Source of the DNA: Nemorincola sp044225795
GTDB taxonomy: Bacteria; Bacteroidota; Bacteroidia; Chitinophagales; Chitinophagaceae
NCBI GenBank assembly: GCA_044225795.1
Contig: JBGAIF010000002.1
Location: 248,001-312,000 of the forward strand
DNA: 64,000 nt
Reading direction: 5' to 3'
In this document: in pieces, positions 7,920 to 17,642 of the stretch
Numbering within the stretch: position 1 is the first letter of the stretch
Layout of the letters: each line of letters begins with the position of its first letter
The notes under the pieces: generated by a model
Told to the model about the DNA's origin: nothing
The model's database searches: none
The model's input: only the letters and a program-made list of their open reading frames with translations
Translations under genes and position numbers: made by a program

Positions 7920-9293
7920 ATGCAAGCCTGGCAAGATTATCAATCTCAGAATAAAGACCGTTTTCTCGACGAACTATTGGAGTTGCTCCGCATACCGTCT
8001 GTAAGCGCTGACAGCAAATACAAAGGGGATGTAGCACGATGTGCAGACGCCGTAAAGGAACATCTGCTGAAGGCAGGTTGTGATAACGCCGAAGTATGCC
8101 CGACCGCAGGCCATCCTATTGTTTACGGAGAGAAGATGATTGATCCGAACCTGCCCACCGTGCTGGTGTATGGCCATTATGATGTGCAGCCACCCGACCC
8201 GCTGAACCTGTGGACCAGCGGCCCCTTCGAACCGGTGATAAAAGATGGTAAGATATATGCCCGTGGCGCTTGCGATGATAAGGGACAAATGTTCATGCAC
8301 ATCAAGGCGCTGGAAGTAATGGCAAAGACCAATACCCAGCCCTGCAATGTAAAGGTGATGATAGAAGGTGAAGAAGAAGTAGGATCTACCAACCTGGGCA
8401 TATTCCTGGAGAACAATAAAGCAAAACTGAAGGCAGATGTGGTGCTGATATCTGACACATCTATGATAAGCATGGAGCACCCATCCATAGAAAGCGGGCT
8501 GCGAGGCCTCTCCTACATGGAAGTAGAGGTGACCGGGCCTGACCGAGACTTGCATAGCGGCGTGTACGGCGGCGCTGTTGCCAACCCGCTCACCATCCTC
8601 AGCAAAATGATCGCATCGCTGCATGATGAGAATAATCACATCACCATACCCGGCTTCTATGACAAGGTAGAGGAACTGAACGCTGCCGAACGCACGGCCC
8701 TCAACAGCGCGCCCTTCGACCTTGATGAATACAAGAAAGACCTCGGTGTAAAAGAAGTTTGGGGTGAGAAGGGTTATACAACCCTGGAACGTACCGGCAT
8801 ACGCCCTACCCTGGAGGTGAACGGCATGTGGGGGGGCTATATCGGCGAAGGCGCCAAGACCGTATTACCATCAAAAGCAAACGCCAAGATATCTATGAGG
8901 CTGGTGCCTAACCAGAAATCTGATGAGATATCTCAACTATTTGCCGATCATTTCCGCAGCATTGCCCCGGACTATGTGACAGTAAAAGTGACAGCACACC
9001 ATGGCGGCGAAGCGGTGGTAACACCTACCAACTCTCCGGCGTATATGGCAGCAGCAAAGGCCATCAAAACCACTTTTGGTAAAGACCCGATTCCTACACG
9101 CGGCGGCGGCAGTATCCCTATCGTAGCATTGTTTGAAAAAACACTGGGGCTGAAGACCGTGCTGCTCGGCTTCGGACTGGACAATGACAATATCCACTCC
9201 CCGAACGAAAAATACGATGTGTTCAATTACTACAAGGGTATTGAGACCATTCCTTATTTCCACAAATACTTTACCGAATCATTCGGAAAATAA
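7920..9293 (+). CDS. M20 family dipeptidase
   Basis: A 457-residue zinc peptidase of the M20 (CNDP/carnosinase-like) family. It hydrolyses dipeptides and other short peptides in the cytoplasm; no signal peptide is present. Metal-site motifs appear in order: YGHYDVQPP (about 88-96), ARGACDDKGQ (about 117-126), MIEGEEEVGS with the catalytic Glu pair (about 149-158), ISDTSM (about 178-183), and GLDNDNIHSPNE near the end with the last His. The dimerisation domain lies between about residues 200 and 350. The length is normal, and a strong terminator follows 20 bp after the stop. Confidence 0.93.
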   Translation: MQAWQDYQSQNKDRFLDELLELLRIPSVSADSKYKGDVARCADAVKEHLLKAGCDNAEVCPTAGHPIVYGEKMIDPNLPTVLVYGHYDVQPPDPLNLWTSGPFEPVIKDGKIYARGACDDKGQMFMHIKALEVMAKTNTQPCNVKVMIEGEEEVGSTNLGIFLENNKAKLKADVVLISDTSMISMEHPSIESGLRGLSYMEVEVTGPDRDLHSGVYGGAVANPLTILSKMIASLHDENNHITIPGFYDKVEELNAAERTALNSAPFDLDEYKKDLGVKEVWGEKGYTTLERTGIRPTLEVNGMWGGYIGEGAKTVLPSKANAKISMRLVPNQKSDEISQLFADHFRSIAPDYVTVKVTAHHGGEAVVTPTNSPAYMAAAKAIKTTFGKDPIPTRGGGSIPIVALFEKTLGLKTVLLGFGLDNDNIHSPNEKYDVFNYYKGIETIPYFHKYFTESFGK

Positions 9294-9312
9294 CAGGTAT
9301 CCTATTTGATAC

Positions 9313-9341
9313 AGAAGGCATCGGGAATCCCGATGCCTTCT
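9313..9341 (+). terminator. Terminator after the dipeptidase gene
   Basis: AGAAGGCATCGGG pairs with CCCGATGCCTTCT around a 3-base loop, followed by a run of six T residues. Confidence 0.9.
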
Positions 9342-9396
9342 TTTTTCCAACACACCACCCTATACGCACATAGAGTCCTATTAATACTTCAGGCTA

Positions 9397-10881
9397 CTAC
9401 TCCTCTCCCCCTAAAACATTTATATTGTTCAAACCATAGTAATACATCCCCTGGTACCCCGGGTAGAAACCGGCTATCTGCAGTTGGTTGCTGCTTACCA
9501 ACGCCTGCTGCAGGTCACTGATGGATGTAACAGCACCATTATTGATACCGGTTATCACAAAGCCTTTTTTCATCTGCGTTTGTTTGGCCAGCACACCATT
9601 TCCCACATCGGTCACCATCACCCCACCCATATTATATTTAGATCGTTCGCTCTCATTCAACGGGCGGAACGTAGCTCCAAGCAAAGTAGATGTAGATGAC
9701 GCCTTGATGATCTCCGTAGTACCGTTCATATTTGTCAACTGTACATTGGCCGTATAAGGCTTACCATTCCTGAGGTAAGTAACATTGATGTTATCGCCTG
9801 GTTGATAGTGAGCGATCTGTCCGCGTATCTCCGGCTCATTATTCACTGCCACCCCATTGATCTGGGTAATGAAGTCCCCTTTCTGAATACCGGCTTTCAT
9901 GGCCCCTCCTTTGGGCAACACTCGGCTCACATATACCCCATCGCTCTTGTCAAGGCCCAACTGGGTTACCTTTTCCGGGTCGGCAGACCTGCCGTCAAAG
10001 AATTCTATGCCCATATAAGCACGTTGTACGGAGCCGTACTTCATCAGGTCGTTCACTGCCTTCCGCACAATATTAGCAGGAATGGCGTATGAATAGCCTG
10101 CATAAGAGCCTGTAGGCGAAGCGATAGCAGAATTTATACCTATAAGCTGGCCTGTAGTGTTCACAAGTGCGCCACCACTGTTACCGGGATTTACGGCTGC
10201 ATCGGTCTGTATAAATGACTCAATGGCAACAGATTTTGCTTTGTTCACGCCAATGGAACGTCCTTTGGCACTGATGATACCGGCGGTGACCGTCGCGTCG
10301 AGCGATAGCGGGTAACCTACTGCCAGCACCCATTGTCCCACCCGTGTATCGTCGCTGTTGCCGAATTCCATATAGGGCATGTTCTTACTGGTCTCTACCT
10401 TAAGCACGGCAATATCTGTAGCAGGGTCGGCGCCTACCACCTTTGCATTCGTTGTATAACGGTCATTGAATGTTACAGTTACCTCGTTCGCGTTGTCCAC
10501 TACGTGGTTGTTCGTAACAATATATCCGTCCGGAGATATCACTACCCCTGAGCCCGATTCCTGTTGTCCGGGTATATAATATTGCTGCGGCCCGAATAAC
10601 TGGCTGAACATATCATTACGGTCTGCAATAATGGTTCGCCCATGTATGGTGCTCTTAATATGCACCACAGCTTTTACAGAATTTTCCGCAGCTGTCTCAA
10701 AATTCACAGATCCTGCACCGGCAGGTCCGCTGTAAGCGGCATTGTGAACAGGCACGGACTGCACACCGCCTGCTGCCATTTCAAAATAAGGTACTTTCTT
10801 TTGAAAGTGAGCTACTGTGAGCAGTGTCGCTACAGACGTCAACGCGGCTGTAAGTACGACCGGGATCAGTTTGTATTTCAT
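9397..10881 (-). CDS. Do/DegP-like HtrA periplasmic serine protease
   Basis: A 494-residue envelope protease/chaperone that degrades or refolds damaged periplasmic proteins. An N-terminal hydrophobic segment (residues 5-25) serves as signal or anchor. The trypsin-like domain has the full triad: H126 in TNNHVVD, D156 in TDIAVL and S235 in NPGNSGGA. A first PDZ domain spans about 290-390 (YMGIEFFDG, GDFITQINGVAV). A second, shorter one lies at about 400-480 (LLGATFRPL, GFVITGINNG). The C-terminus carries a Tyr/Gly-rich tail (YQGMYYYGLNN). A TATTTTTG element lies upstream on the minus strand near 10915. The final 20 residues are outside the usual Deg core. Confidence 0.95.
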   Translation of the reverse strand: MKYKLIPVVLTAALTSVATLLTVAHFQKKVPYFEMAAGGVQSVPVHNAAYSGPAGAGSVNFETAAENSVKAVVHIKSTIHGRTIIADRNDMFSQLFGPQQYYIPGQQESGSGVVISPDGYIVTNNHVVDNANEVTVTFNDRYTTNAKVVGADPATDIAVLKVETSKNMPYMEFGNSDDTRVGQWVLAVGYPLSLDATVTAGIISAKGRSIGVNKAKSVAIESFIQTDAAVNPGNSGGALVNTTGQLIGINSAIASPTGSYAGYSYAIPANIVRKAVNDLMKYGSVQRAYMGIEFFDGRSADPEKVTQLGLDKSDGVYVSRVLPKGGAMKAGIQKGDFITQINGVAVNNEPEIRGQIAHYQPGDNINVTYLRNGKPYTANVQLTNMNGTTEIIKASSTSTLLGATFRPLNESERSKYNMGGVMVTDVGNGVLAKQTQMKKGFVITGINNGAVTSISDLQQALVSSNQLQIAGFYPGYQGMYYYGLNNINVLGGEE

Positions 10882-11007
10882 AGGTTGCTGTTTGTTTTAA
10901 AACTTCTACATCAAAAATATTGCCTGACGATATTAGGAAAAAGTTAAAAGGATTTAGAAAAAAGTTAAAGCCTTTCCCCCCACAGTCCGGAGCCATATTC
11001 ATTTATT

Positions 11008-13065
11008 ATGTACCTTACTGGCATGAAGTGGTTACTGGCGTATTTTCTGTTGCTTATTTCTCCTTTTGCCTTCGCGCAGGGACAAACAGGTGTCAGCTAT
11101 TTTACCAAAGATAGCCTTACTTATTCATTGACGGGGAACTGGCGTTTTCAGGAAGGGGACTCTGCCACGTGGGCACTCCCCGGACAAAATGACGCTTCAT
11201 GGCCTGTCGTTGACCCGGCGCTGCACATGCACCGTGACCATAAGCAACCATATGAATGGTTTCACGGTATCTGCTGGCTGCGGTTGCATTTTGTAATAGA
11301 TACCAGCCTTGCAAATAAAGCCATCGCCTTTGAGGCAACACAATATGGCGCGTCAGAGATATACCTTGATGGCATTAAGCTCAAGTCATATGGAAAAATA
11401 GGCATCAAAGACAGTTGTGTCTATTTCGACCCGCAGTACCTTCCGTTTGCCTTCGTTATAACATCTCCGGGCGAACATGTGCTTGCCGTCCGGTATGCCA
11501 ATTATGATGCTACGCGCAACTACAATATCTTTCACAAAACGTTTGCCGGGTTCAAGATGAAACTTGGCTTTGCCAATGTACTCAACAGCATAGACCACTC
11601 AACAGCTATCGGCATTACAACGGTCACCATCTTCATGTTCGGCATTTTCTTTGCCATGGCATTCATTCACTTGCTGATGTTTCTTTACTACAGGCCTGCA
11701 AGATCCAACCTGTTCTTCAGCATATTCTGCTTTTGCCTGTCCTGTATCTTCTTCCTGCCATACCTCAACAGGTTTGCGCTAAGCCCTGCTGTTCAGCTTT
11801 ATAACTCTTATGTTTCCCTGGCCATCACTACAGCATCCTGCTATTCTCTCAGTGGGTTCAGCAATTTTCTTTTCAGTGAGAGCAAGACACGGTTCCGCGT
11901 CATTACTGCAATATGCATCTTGCTTCCGATGCTCGTATTCTTTGACATTATTATTATGGCCTACAGCTTTATGGCACTTATTGCTATTGTATCGCTGGAG
12001 ACCATAGTACTCATCATACGCGCCATATACCGGAAAGTACCCGGCGCTAAGATCTTAAGCTCGGGGATCCTGTTCTTCGCTCTGTTCTTTTTACTCGTCA
12101 CTATTTCCCTGATATTCCTGGGCAATATTCAGATCAACGATGATTCATCAATAGGCGCCAAGCTTGTAGAGCTGGTCGGCATCTTAGCGATTCTGAGTGT
12201 GCCCATTTCTATTTCTGCATACCTGGCATGGAGCTTCTCGCATATCAACAAAGGATTGCAGGAGCAATTGTTGCAGGTGAGGTTATTGTCTGAAAAAGCA
12301 CTGATGCATGAGCAGGAAAAACAACTACTGCTGGAAAACAGGAAATATGAGCTGGAACGGGAAGTAGCCGCCCGCACCGAAGAGGTTGTGGCCCAGAAAA
12401 AAGAAATAGAACAGCAACATGCCTTTCTGAAGATCGAAAAGAAGAAGACAGACGACCTGTTGTTAAATATTCTGCCGGAAGAAATAGCCGAAGAGCTGAA
12501 ACAAAAAGGCTCATCATCGGCCCGCTTCTTCGACCAGGTAACGGTACTGTTCACTGATTTCGTTGATTTTACCCTTGCGGGTGAAAAAATGAGCCCGCAG
12601 GAACTGGTTGATGAACTGGACGCGTGCTTCAAGGCTTTTGACGAGATCATCTCCCGCTACGGCATTGAGAAAATAAAGACCATAGGCGATGCCTACCTTG
12701 CTGTATGCGGGCTACCGATAGGTGTCGAAGACCATGCAGAAAAAATTGTTGCCGCTGCATTGGAAATAAGAAATTTCATACGCTCGCGCAAAGAGACATT
12801 GGGAGAAAAAACCTTCGATATTCGCCTGGGTGTGCATAGCGGCAGTGTGGTTGCCGGAATCGTGGGCGTTAAGAAGTTCGCCTACGACATATGGGGCGAC
12901 ACCGTTAATACCGCCGCGCGCATGGAACAAAGCAGCGAAAAAGGAAGGGTCAATATCTCACAAGTAACTTACGAACTGGTCAAGGATAAGTTCACCTGCA
13001 TACCACGTGGCGAGATCGCCGCGAAGAACAAAGGAAACCTCAAAATGTACTTCGTAGAGAAGTAG
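11008..13065 (+). CDS. Membrane adenylate cyclase: 7TMR-DISM sensor with class III cyclase domain
   Basis: A 685-residue receptor-type cyclase predicted to make cAMP from ATP. The order is: signal peptide (the MKWLLAYFLLLISPFAFAQ segment), an extracytoplasmic galactose-binding-like beta domain (about 40-185), seven transmembrane helices (about 195-415, 7TMR-DISM type), a coiled coil (about 420-490) and a class III cyclase domain (about 505-685). The catalytic domain shows VTVLFTDFVDFT (metal-binding Asp residues), KIKTIGDAY with base-selecting K557, and YDIWGDTVNTAARM with D627. Lys plus Asp at these positions indicates ATP rather than GTP as substrate. The start could also be ATG 11023, which places the signal peptide exactly at the N-terminus. 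No partner gene is adjacent. Confidence 0.88.
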   Translation: MYLTGMKWLLAYFLLLISPFAFAQGQTGVSYFTKDSLTYSLTGNWRFQEGDSATWALPGQNDASWPVVDPALHMHRDHKQPYEWFHGICWLRLHFVIDTSLANKAIAFEATQYGASEIYLDGIKLKSYGKIGIKDSCVYFDPQYLPFAFVITSPGEHVLAVRYANYDATRNYNIFHKTFAGFKMKLGFANVLNSIDHSTAIGITTVTIFMFGIFFAMAFIHLLMFLYYRPARSNLFFSIFCFCLSCIFFLPYLNRFALSPAVQLYNSYVSLAITTASCYSLSGFSNFLFSESKTRFRVITAICILLPMLVFFDIIIMAYSFMALIAIVSLETIVLIIRAIYRKVPGAKILSSGILFFALFFLLVTISLIFLGNIQINDDSSIGAKLVELVGILAILSVPISISAYLAWSFSHINKGLQEQLLQVRLLSEKALMHEQEKQLLLENRKYELEREVAARTEEVVAQKKEIEQQHAFLKIEKKKTDDLLLNILPEEIAEELKQKGSSSARFFDQVTVLFTDFVDFTLAGEKMSPQELVDELDACFKAFDEIISRYGIEKIKTIGDAYLAVCGLPIGVEDHAEKIVAAALEIRNFIRSRKETLGEKTFDIRLGVHSGSVVAGIVGVKKFAYDIWGDTVNTAARMEQSSEKGRVNISQVTYELVKDKFTCIPRGEIAAKNKGNLKMYFVEK

Positions 13066-13082
13066 TGCTCACATCAGCCACA

Positions 13083-13934
13083 TTAACTAACAGCATCCTT
13101 TCCAATCACGGTCCAGTCGTGCTTGCCGTAGCCTTTAGCGATCCATTTATCCATTTCTTCGGCTATAGGCGGTATCGCAAAAAGGCGCATTCCTCCCTGC
13201 GCCGCGCCACTCATCATCAGGCCGGCATCCTTTCGCGCCATTTCCAGCTCCCATGATGGCTGGTCGTAATTGCCGGTAGCTACGCGCTTCAATCTTCCGG
13301 GCAGCGCCGCACCCGGATTCCATGAACTGAGCAACTTCAAAATTTCCTCCGTGGAGATATTCAGCGCTTTGGCCAGTGCCAGCATATCGGCCACGCCTGC
13401 GGTCATTGCAATAAGAAACAGGTTTCCCAGCAGCTTAATGCCGGCAGCCTTGTTACTGTCCGTTCCGAAGTCCAGCAGCTCTCCGGTCATTTTTTTGAGC
13501 TCGGGTGAAACACGCGCCACAACAGCCGCGTCTCCGGATACCAGCATATAACCGGTGCTTTCCAGTGCATTCACCGGACCCATGAACACGGGCGCATGTA
13601 CATAAGTATAGCCTCGGCTCTTCCACAGTTCTGTGCGTTTGGCAGCACCATCTGCAGAAGTAGTGGTATGGTCTATAATAATAACGCCCGGCTCAAATCC
13701 CGCCTTCGCCTGCTCCAGCACCTCGTCCACACTCGCGTCATCCTTCAGTGTCACATGAATGCGGGACGCACCTCTCACTGCATCACCTACGTTGGCAAAT
13801 GCTCTAGCGCCGTCAGCCTCTAGTGCTGTTGCTCTCGATGCAGTACGGTTCCATACCTGCACACTTTCTCCTCTGCGGAGCATAGCCTTAACAAAATTAG
13901 CGCCAAGCAGGCCCATACCTAAGAATGCTTTCAT
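13083..13934 (-). CDS. NAD(P)-dependent beta-hydroxyacid dehydrogenase family oxidoreductase
   Basis: A 283-residue cytoplasmic dehydrogenase of the 3-hydroxyisobutyrate/6-phosphogluconate dehydrogenase family. The Rossmann fold starts at once with FLGMGLLGANF (G6, G8, G11), followed by the cofactor strand VQVWNRTASRA. Arg in NRT suggests that NADP(H) is preferred. The substrate segment lies around APVFMGPVNA (about 114-123), and the catalytic Lys is in GIKLLGN (about 165-171). The C-terminal half is the helical dimerisation domain. The actual substrate cannot be read from sequence; reduction of glyoxylate or succinic semialdehyde is known in relatives. The gene is convergent with the cyclase gene, 17 bp apart. 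Confidence 0.88.
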   Translation of the reverse strand: MKAFLGMGLLGANFVKAMLRRGESVQVWNRTASRATALEADGARAFANVGDAVRGASRIHVTLKDDASVDEVLEQAKAGFEPGVIIIDHTTTSADGAAKRTELWKSRGYTYVHAPVFMGPVNALESTGYMLVSGDAAVVARVSPELKKMTGELLDFGTDSNKAAGIKLLGNLFLIAMTAGVADMLALAKALNISTEEILKLLSSWNPGAALPGRLKRVATGNYDQPSWELEMARKDAGLMMSGAAQGGMRLFAIPPIAEEMDKWIAKGYGKHDWTVIGKDAVS

Positions 13935-14020
13935 GGCTCAAAAGTAATGAATAGCGGAAAATTGAAGGGCGGCGACACAGTTATATATTGTCTTATATTT
14001 CCTAAATATTTGTGTTTCAT

Positions 14021-14028
14021 TACTTTTG
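14021..14028 (+). promoter_or_regulatory. -7 promoter element of the GT-C membrane protein gene
   Basis: TACTTTTG fits TAnnTTTG and ends 25 bases before ATG 14054. An upstream in-frame ATG (14012) lies before this element and is therefore rejected as the start. Confidence 0.6.
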
Positions 14029-14053
14029 TCCTGTTAGTGCTCACCGCATATCT

Positions 14054-15571
14054 ATGAAAAGACTACCCTCCCTCGCAATCTTCGGCATATTTCTGTTACT
14101 GATCGTTTTCCTGTTCGTAGCGGCAGATGGTATTCGTATCATACAACTACCACCTCGCACCACGCATTTATGGAGACAGAGTGATTGCATTGCCTACACG
14201 AAGACATACTACCAGAGAAACTCAGGTTTTTTTGAACCGTCATGCTATAATCTCATTGGCCAGGGTGGCCGGGTAGTAAGTGAGTTCCCTATACTCTATT
14301 ATCTATCTGCGAAACTTTGTCGCTTGTTCGGCTACCACTATTGGATCATTAGGGGTGTTACCTCTTTAGTTTATCTTTTAGGACTCTTTTATGTGTTGCT
14401 CCTCAGTAGGCAATGGATAAAGAATACAATACTGTCTTTCTTCCCTGTTGTCGTTTTGGCCTCCACGCCTGTGTACTTTTATTATGCTATAAACTATTTA
14501 CCTAATGTTCCGGCTATCAGCTTATCATTTGCTGGGCTTTACCATTTATTAGCTTGGCGACGCAATGGCTCATGGGGTCAATTGGTATTAAGCACCCTAT
14601 ATTTCGCCGTCGCCACACTCCTCAAGCCTACTGATGGTGGATTGGTCTGGCTGGCAGCCACGGCTACCCTACTATTGGAGCGACATGATATATCGTTGAA
14701 TAATACCTGGCGTAAAAAGCTGTTGCTGTTTTGTAGTGCCGCCCTCATTGCCGCTGCAAACATTTGGTGGTTCATGTTTGTAAAGGAATACGATGAATAC
14801 AACCACAACGGAATTAACTTACAGGGCATATATCCAATATGGGAGCTTCGACAGCATAGTATAATAGAGACGTTTATGTCAAGGATCGTTGAGTCAGGGC
14901 GGGACGTATTCCAGCATTATCTGTTGCATCTCTTAATGTTCTTCATGATCATTGTGTATTTCGTAAAATGGAAACGGCTTGACAGATTCCTCCGTGTGTT
15001 CACGCTATGGACGATCATAGGGACGTGGATATATACTCCACTTTGGTATGCAGCATTTCATATTCACGATTACTATCAGCTAATTTACACAGTATGGATA
15101 ACTTTCCTGTGTATCACGTTCCTAAATTACTATACGGTTCACGTACTACCAAAACAGAAAAAAGTAGTCGTTTATATTACCTATCTCTTTTGGGGTGCGC
15201 TCGCGACAGTAAGTATCTATCATAATCAAACCATTCAATTGGAACGATATGCAGACAAAAATATGGGGGTCGTAAATCCTGCCATATATGACATTGAACC
15301 GTACCTTAGAAAGATCGGCATTAAAGAAACTGACAGCGTACTTTCTGTTCCGGATAACTCGCCCAATATTACACTAGCGTTTTATGGCAACCCGGGCTAT
15401 ACCTCCGATCTTTTTGATGTAAATAAATTTGGCATAGGCCCCGCAAAAGCGATCGGCATACATTATATGATCATACTCGACGATGCCCACAAACATGATC
15501 CTGTTTACGAACCCTATACAAAAAAGAAACTCGGCGAGTTCGGCGGAATAGGCGTCTACGATATACGCTAA
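14054..15571 (+). CDS. GT-C fold membrane glycosyltransferase-like protein
   Basis: A 505-residue polytopic membrane protein with about 10 to 12 hydrophobic helices. The first extracytoplasmic loop contains HLWRQSDCIAYTKTYY (about 39-54), where Asp in the R-Q-S-D motif resembles the catalytic loop of GT-C enzymes such as PMT/ArnT-like (GT39/GT83) proteins. Such enzymes move a sugar from a lipid-phosphate carrier to protein or glycan. A hydrophilic C-terminal domain of about 90 residues lies outside the membrane. It is monocistronic, and no glycan cluster surrounds it. Its DNA looks more AT-rich than the flanking genes, so acquisition by transfer is possible. The specific acceptor is unknown. 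Confidence 0.7.
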   Translation: MKRLPSLAIFGIFLLLIVFLFVAADGIRIIQLPPRTTHLWRQSDCIAYTKTYYQRNSGFFEPSCYNLIGQGGRVVSEFPILYYLSAKLCRLFGYHYWIIRGVTSLVYLLGLFYVLLLSRQWIKNTILSFFPVVVLASTPVYFYYAINYLPNVPAISLSFAGLYHLLAWRRNGSWGQLVLSTLYFAVATLLKPTDGGLVWLAATATLLLERHDISLNNTWRKKLLLFCSAALIAAANIWWFMFVKEYDEYNHNGINLQGIYPIWELRQHSIIETFMSRIVESGRDVFQHYLLHLLMFFMIIVYFVKWKRLDRFLRVFTLWTIIGTWIYTPLWYAAFHIHDYYQLIYTVWITFLCITFLNYYTVHVLPKQKKVVVYITYLFWGALATVSIYHNQTIQLERYADKNMGVVNPAIYDIEPYLRKIGIKETDSVLSVPDNSPNITLAFYGNPGYTSDLFDVNKFGIGPAKAIGIHYMIILDDAHKHDPVYEPYTKKKLGEFGGIGVYDIR

Positions 15572-15694
15572 CCCCCTGCAAAAACAGAGGTTCGTTGCGC
15601 AGTATGACTACAATCATAATGCTTCATAACTGCCATCATCATGTGTCAAAGCTATTGTTTCCAACTTTGCAGTGAACAATAAAATTCACGCACA

Positions 15695-17167
15695 ATGAAA
15701 AAGAGAAACATGATTTTAGCAGCAGGCGCACTTTCACTGGCAGGCATTCTGGCACTCCCGGTTTTGTCATGTGCGCAATCAGGTGGCGGTGTTTACCAGA
15801 CCGGACCTACAATGAACAAAACCCGAATATCTCCATACATGACCACACTCAGTGACGGACGAGTGGTCATATTCGGCGGCAGAGAATACAACTTCGTGTC
15901 TTGCGCCTATGCAGACATCTATAATCCGACCACAAATTCCTTTACGGAAGTGGCAATGAATACACCCCGCGACATGGGTTCAGTGGTAAAACTGTCGAAC
16001 GGCAAGTATTTCATCGCCGGCGGCTCGCATGACCTTGGTGTAGCTCCGGGTTACAACACCACCGAAATATTTGACCCGGTAGCAAATACCTTTACTCCCG
16101 CAGCAACAATGAATTATTCCAGATGCGTGAACACCGCCGCCCTGCTGAGCAACGGAAAGGTGTTGGTTGTGGGCGCATGGTATAATACGCCGGGGGCTAC
16201 CTATTCAGAGGTATATGATCCTGTTGCCAACACATTTACCAATACCGGCGCTATGGTCACTCCCCGTGCAAATGCACTGGTACTGCCCGCCAATGACGGC
16301 ACTGCTTATGTGTTAGGTGGCTATGGCTCATACGGCTCACCTTCCACTATGACCGCCGTAGAGTATTACTCTTCTGCAGACAATTCATTCCATTCAGTTG
16401 GCTCTGAGATATTCCCTTCAGATCCCGGGTGGATAGTGACCATGGGTGCCGGCCAATGTAGCCCCCAGGACGACTATAAACTGAGCGATGGCAAATACCT
16501 GTTCTATGCCTATCGCAACAGCCCCTATGAAGTGGCGCTGATCACATTCGATCCGGCAACCAAGAACTTCGCAAAACTGGCTACATCCTCCGCGATCAAA
16601 AACACTTATACGGATGGTGGCTTCTTCGATGTGGTGCTGGACAAGACCTCAGGAACAGCCTATCTCTTAGGCATAGACTCCGGAACCGATAACAAGATCG
16701 CGCTTGTGGGTGTCAATGTTGCATCAGGAACCGTTTATTATCCCAACAACACATTCAGCCTTCCCGCATCCGAATACCTGTATCCGAACATGGCGTTCGT
16801 ACCATCAAGCGGTAAGATACTGATGGTGGGGGTATCGTCCACAACCGGCGACTACTTCCATGCCACTAACAAAACGTACCTTATCACACCACAATTCACG
16901 GCAGGCGTAGGTGATGTTGCAAATGAACTTGGAGTCACATGCTATCCTAATCCGGCTTATAATACCGTCAATTTCAGCATAGACAATAAGCTAAATGGCA
17001 ATATCCATGTGAACATATACGACATGACCGGCAGAATGGTCAGCAGTAATACCTTCGACCCGTCCGCTCATATTACCGTATCTGTAGAAGGATATCCGAA
17101 AGGCATGTACTTCTATGAGATCATGAATAACGGCACGGTATCGAGGGATAAGTTTATAAAAGAGTAA
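15695..17167 (+). CDS. Kelch-repeat protein exported by the type IX secretion system
   Basis: A 490-residue surface or secreted protein. An N-terminal signal peptide (about residues 1-27, ending near SCAQS) is followed by a beta-propeller built of kelch-type repeats: pairs such as GRVVIFGG, KYFIAGGS, GKVLVVGA and TAYVLGGY recur about every 50 residues between 40 and 400. The final 80 residues are a type A sorting domain (VTCYPNPAYNTVNFSI, then YDMTGRMV, ending KGMYFYEI...DKFIKE). Ligand or activity is unknown; kelch propellers often bind glycans or proteins. The gene is monocistronic with a strong terminator 16 bp after the stop. Confidence 0.88.
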   Translation: MKKRNMILAAGALSLAGILALPVLSCAQSGGGVYQTGPTMNKTRISPYMTTLSDGRVVIFGGREYNFVSCAYADIYNPTTNSFTEVAMNTPRDMGSVVKLSNGKYFIAGGSHDLGVAPGYNTTEIFDPVANTFTPAATMNYSRCVNTAALLSNGKVLVVGAWYNTPGATYSEVYDPVANTFTNTGAMVTPRANALVLPANDGTAYVLGGYGSYGSPSTMTAVEYYSSADNSFHSVGSEIFPSDPGWIVTMGAGQCSPQDDYKLSDGKYLFYAYRNSPYEVALITFDPATKNFAKLATSSAIKNTYTDGGFFDVVLDKTSGTAYLLGIDSGTDNKIALVGVNVASGTVYYPNNTFSLPASEYLYPNMAFVPSSGKILMVGVSSTTGDYFHATNKTYLITPQFTAGVGDVANELGVTCYPNPAYNTVNFSIDNKLNGNIHVNIYDMTGRMVSSNTFDPSAHITVSVEGYPKGMYFYEIMNNGTVSRDKFIKE

Positions 17168-17183
17168 CTGAATAACCTATCCA

Positions 17184-17211
17184 TAAGAGAGCGGCTTACG
17201 GCCGCTCTCTT
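17184..17211 (+). terminator. Terminator after the kelch gene
   Basis: AAGAGAGCGGC pairs with GCCGCTCTCTT around a 5-base loop, followed by catttatc. Confidence 0.8.
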
Positions 17212-17244
17212 CATTTATCAAAGAACTATCGGTATCTTAGATAG

Positions 17245-17625
17245 ATGATATCCCGGAATTGGTCATTGGCTGCGCTTCTCCTGGCAGCCGGCTGCAAGAC
17301 CCCCGAAGTTTATACGGTTGGCATGACCGGCACCTACAACTGGCATGGCACCAGGATGTGTGGCTATCCGGATAGCCTGTACGCGGTACCTGATTCGGAT
17401 GCATTCTCTATCAAAGCCATTAACGGGAAAGATATCATTGTAGGCGGCGAGAAGCTCACCTTCTCCGATATCGACAAGTCTGTACAGCGTACCATATTTG
17501 ACGTAAAAGAGCCAAGGCCTCAATCGGTAACCCCTGTTGTCATTTATTACTACGGTAGAGGAATAATAACCTATCAGTCCATTGGTCCCGGCCGTAGTTA
17601 CACCCGATATCTTGAAACCCCTTAA
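17245..17625 (+). CDS. Small putative lipoprotein of unknown function
   Basis: A 126-residue exported protein. A short hydrophobic N-terminus ends in the lipobox LLLAAGC with Cys-17, so it is probably lipid-anchored. The rest is a compact beta-rich domain (for example GKDIIVGGEKLTFSDID at about 70-86), with Tyr-rich strands near the end (VVIYYYGRGIITYQS). No family is recognised. It is convergent with the DUF2911 gene, 17 bp apart, and follows the kelch gene after a terminator, so it is its own unit. Confidence 0.65.
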   Translation: MISRNWSLAALLLAAGCKTPEVYTVGMTGTYNWHGTRMCGYPDSLYAVPDSDAFSIKAINGKDIIVGGEKLTFSDIDKSVQRTIFDVKEPRPQSVTPVVIYYYGRGIITYQSIGPGRSYTRYLETP

Positions 17626-17642
17626 CGGGAACTCTGTGATTA

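Noticed and set aside
14012..14053. Upstream start for the GT-C protein
   Set aside because: The promoter box TACTTTTG lies within this extension, so translation must begin further on, at 14054.
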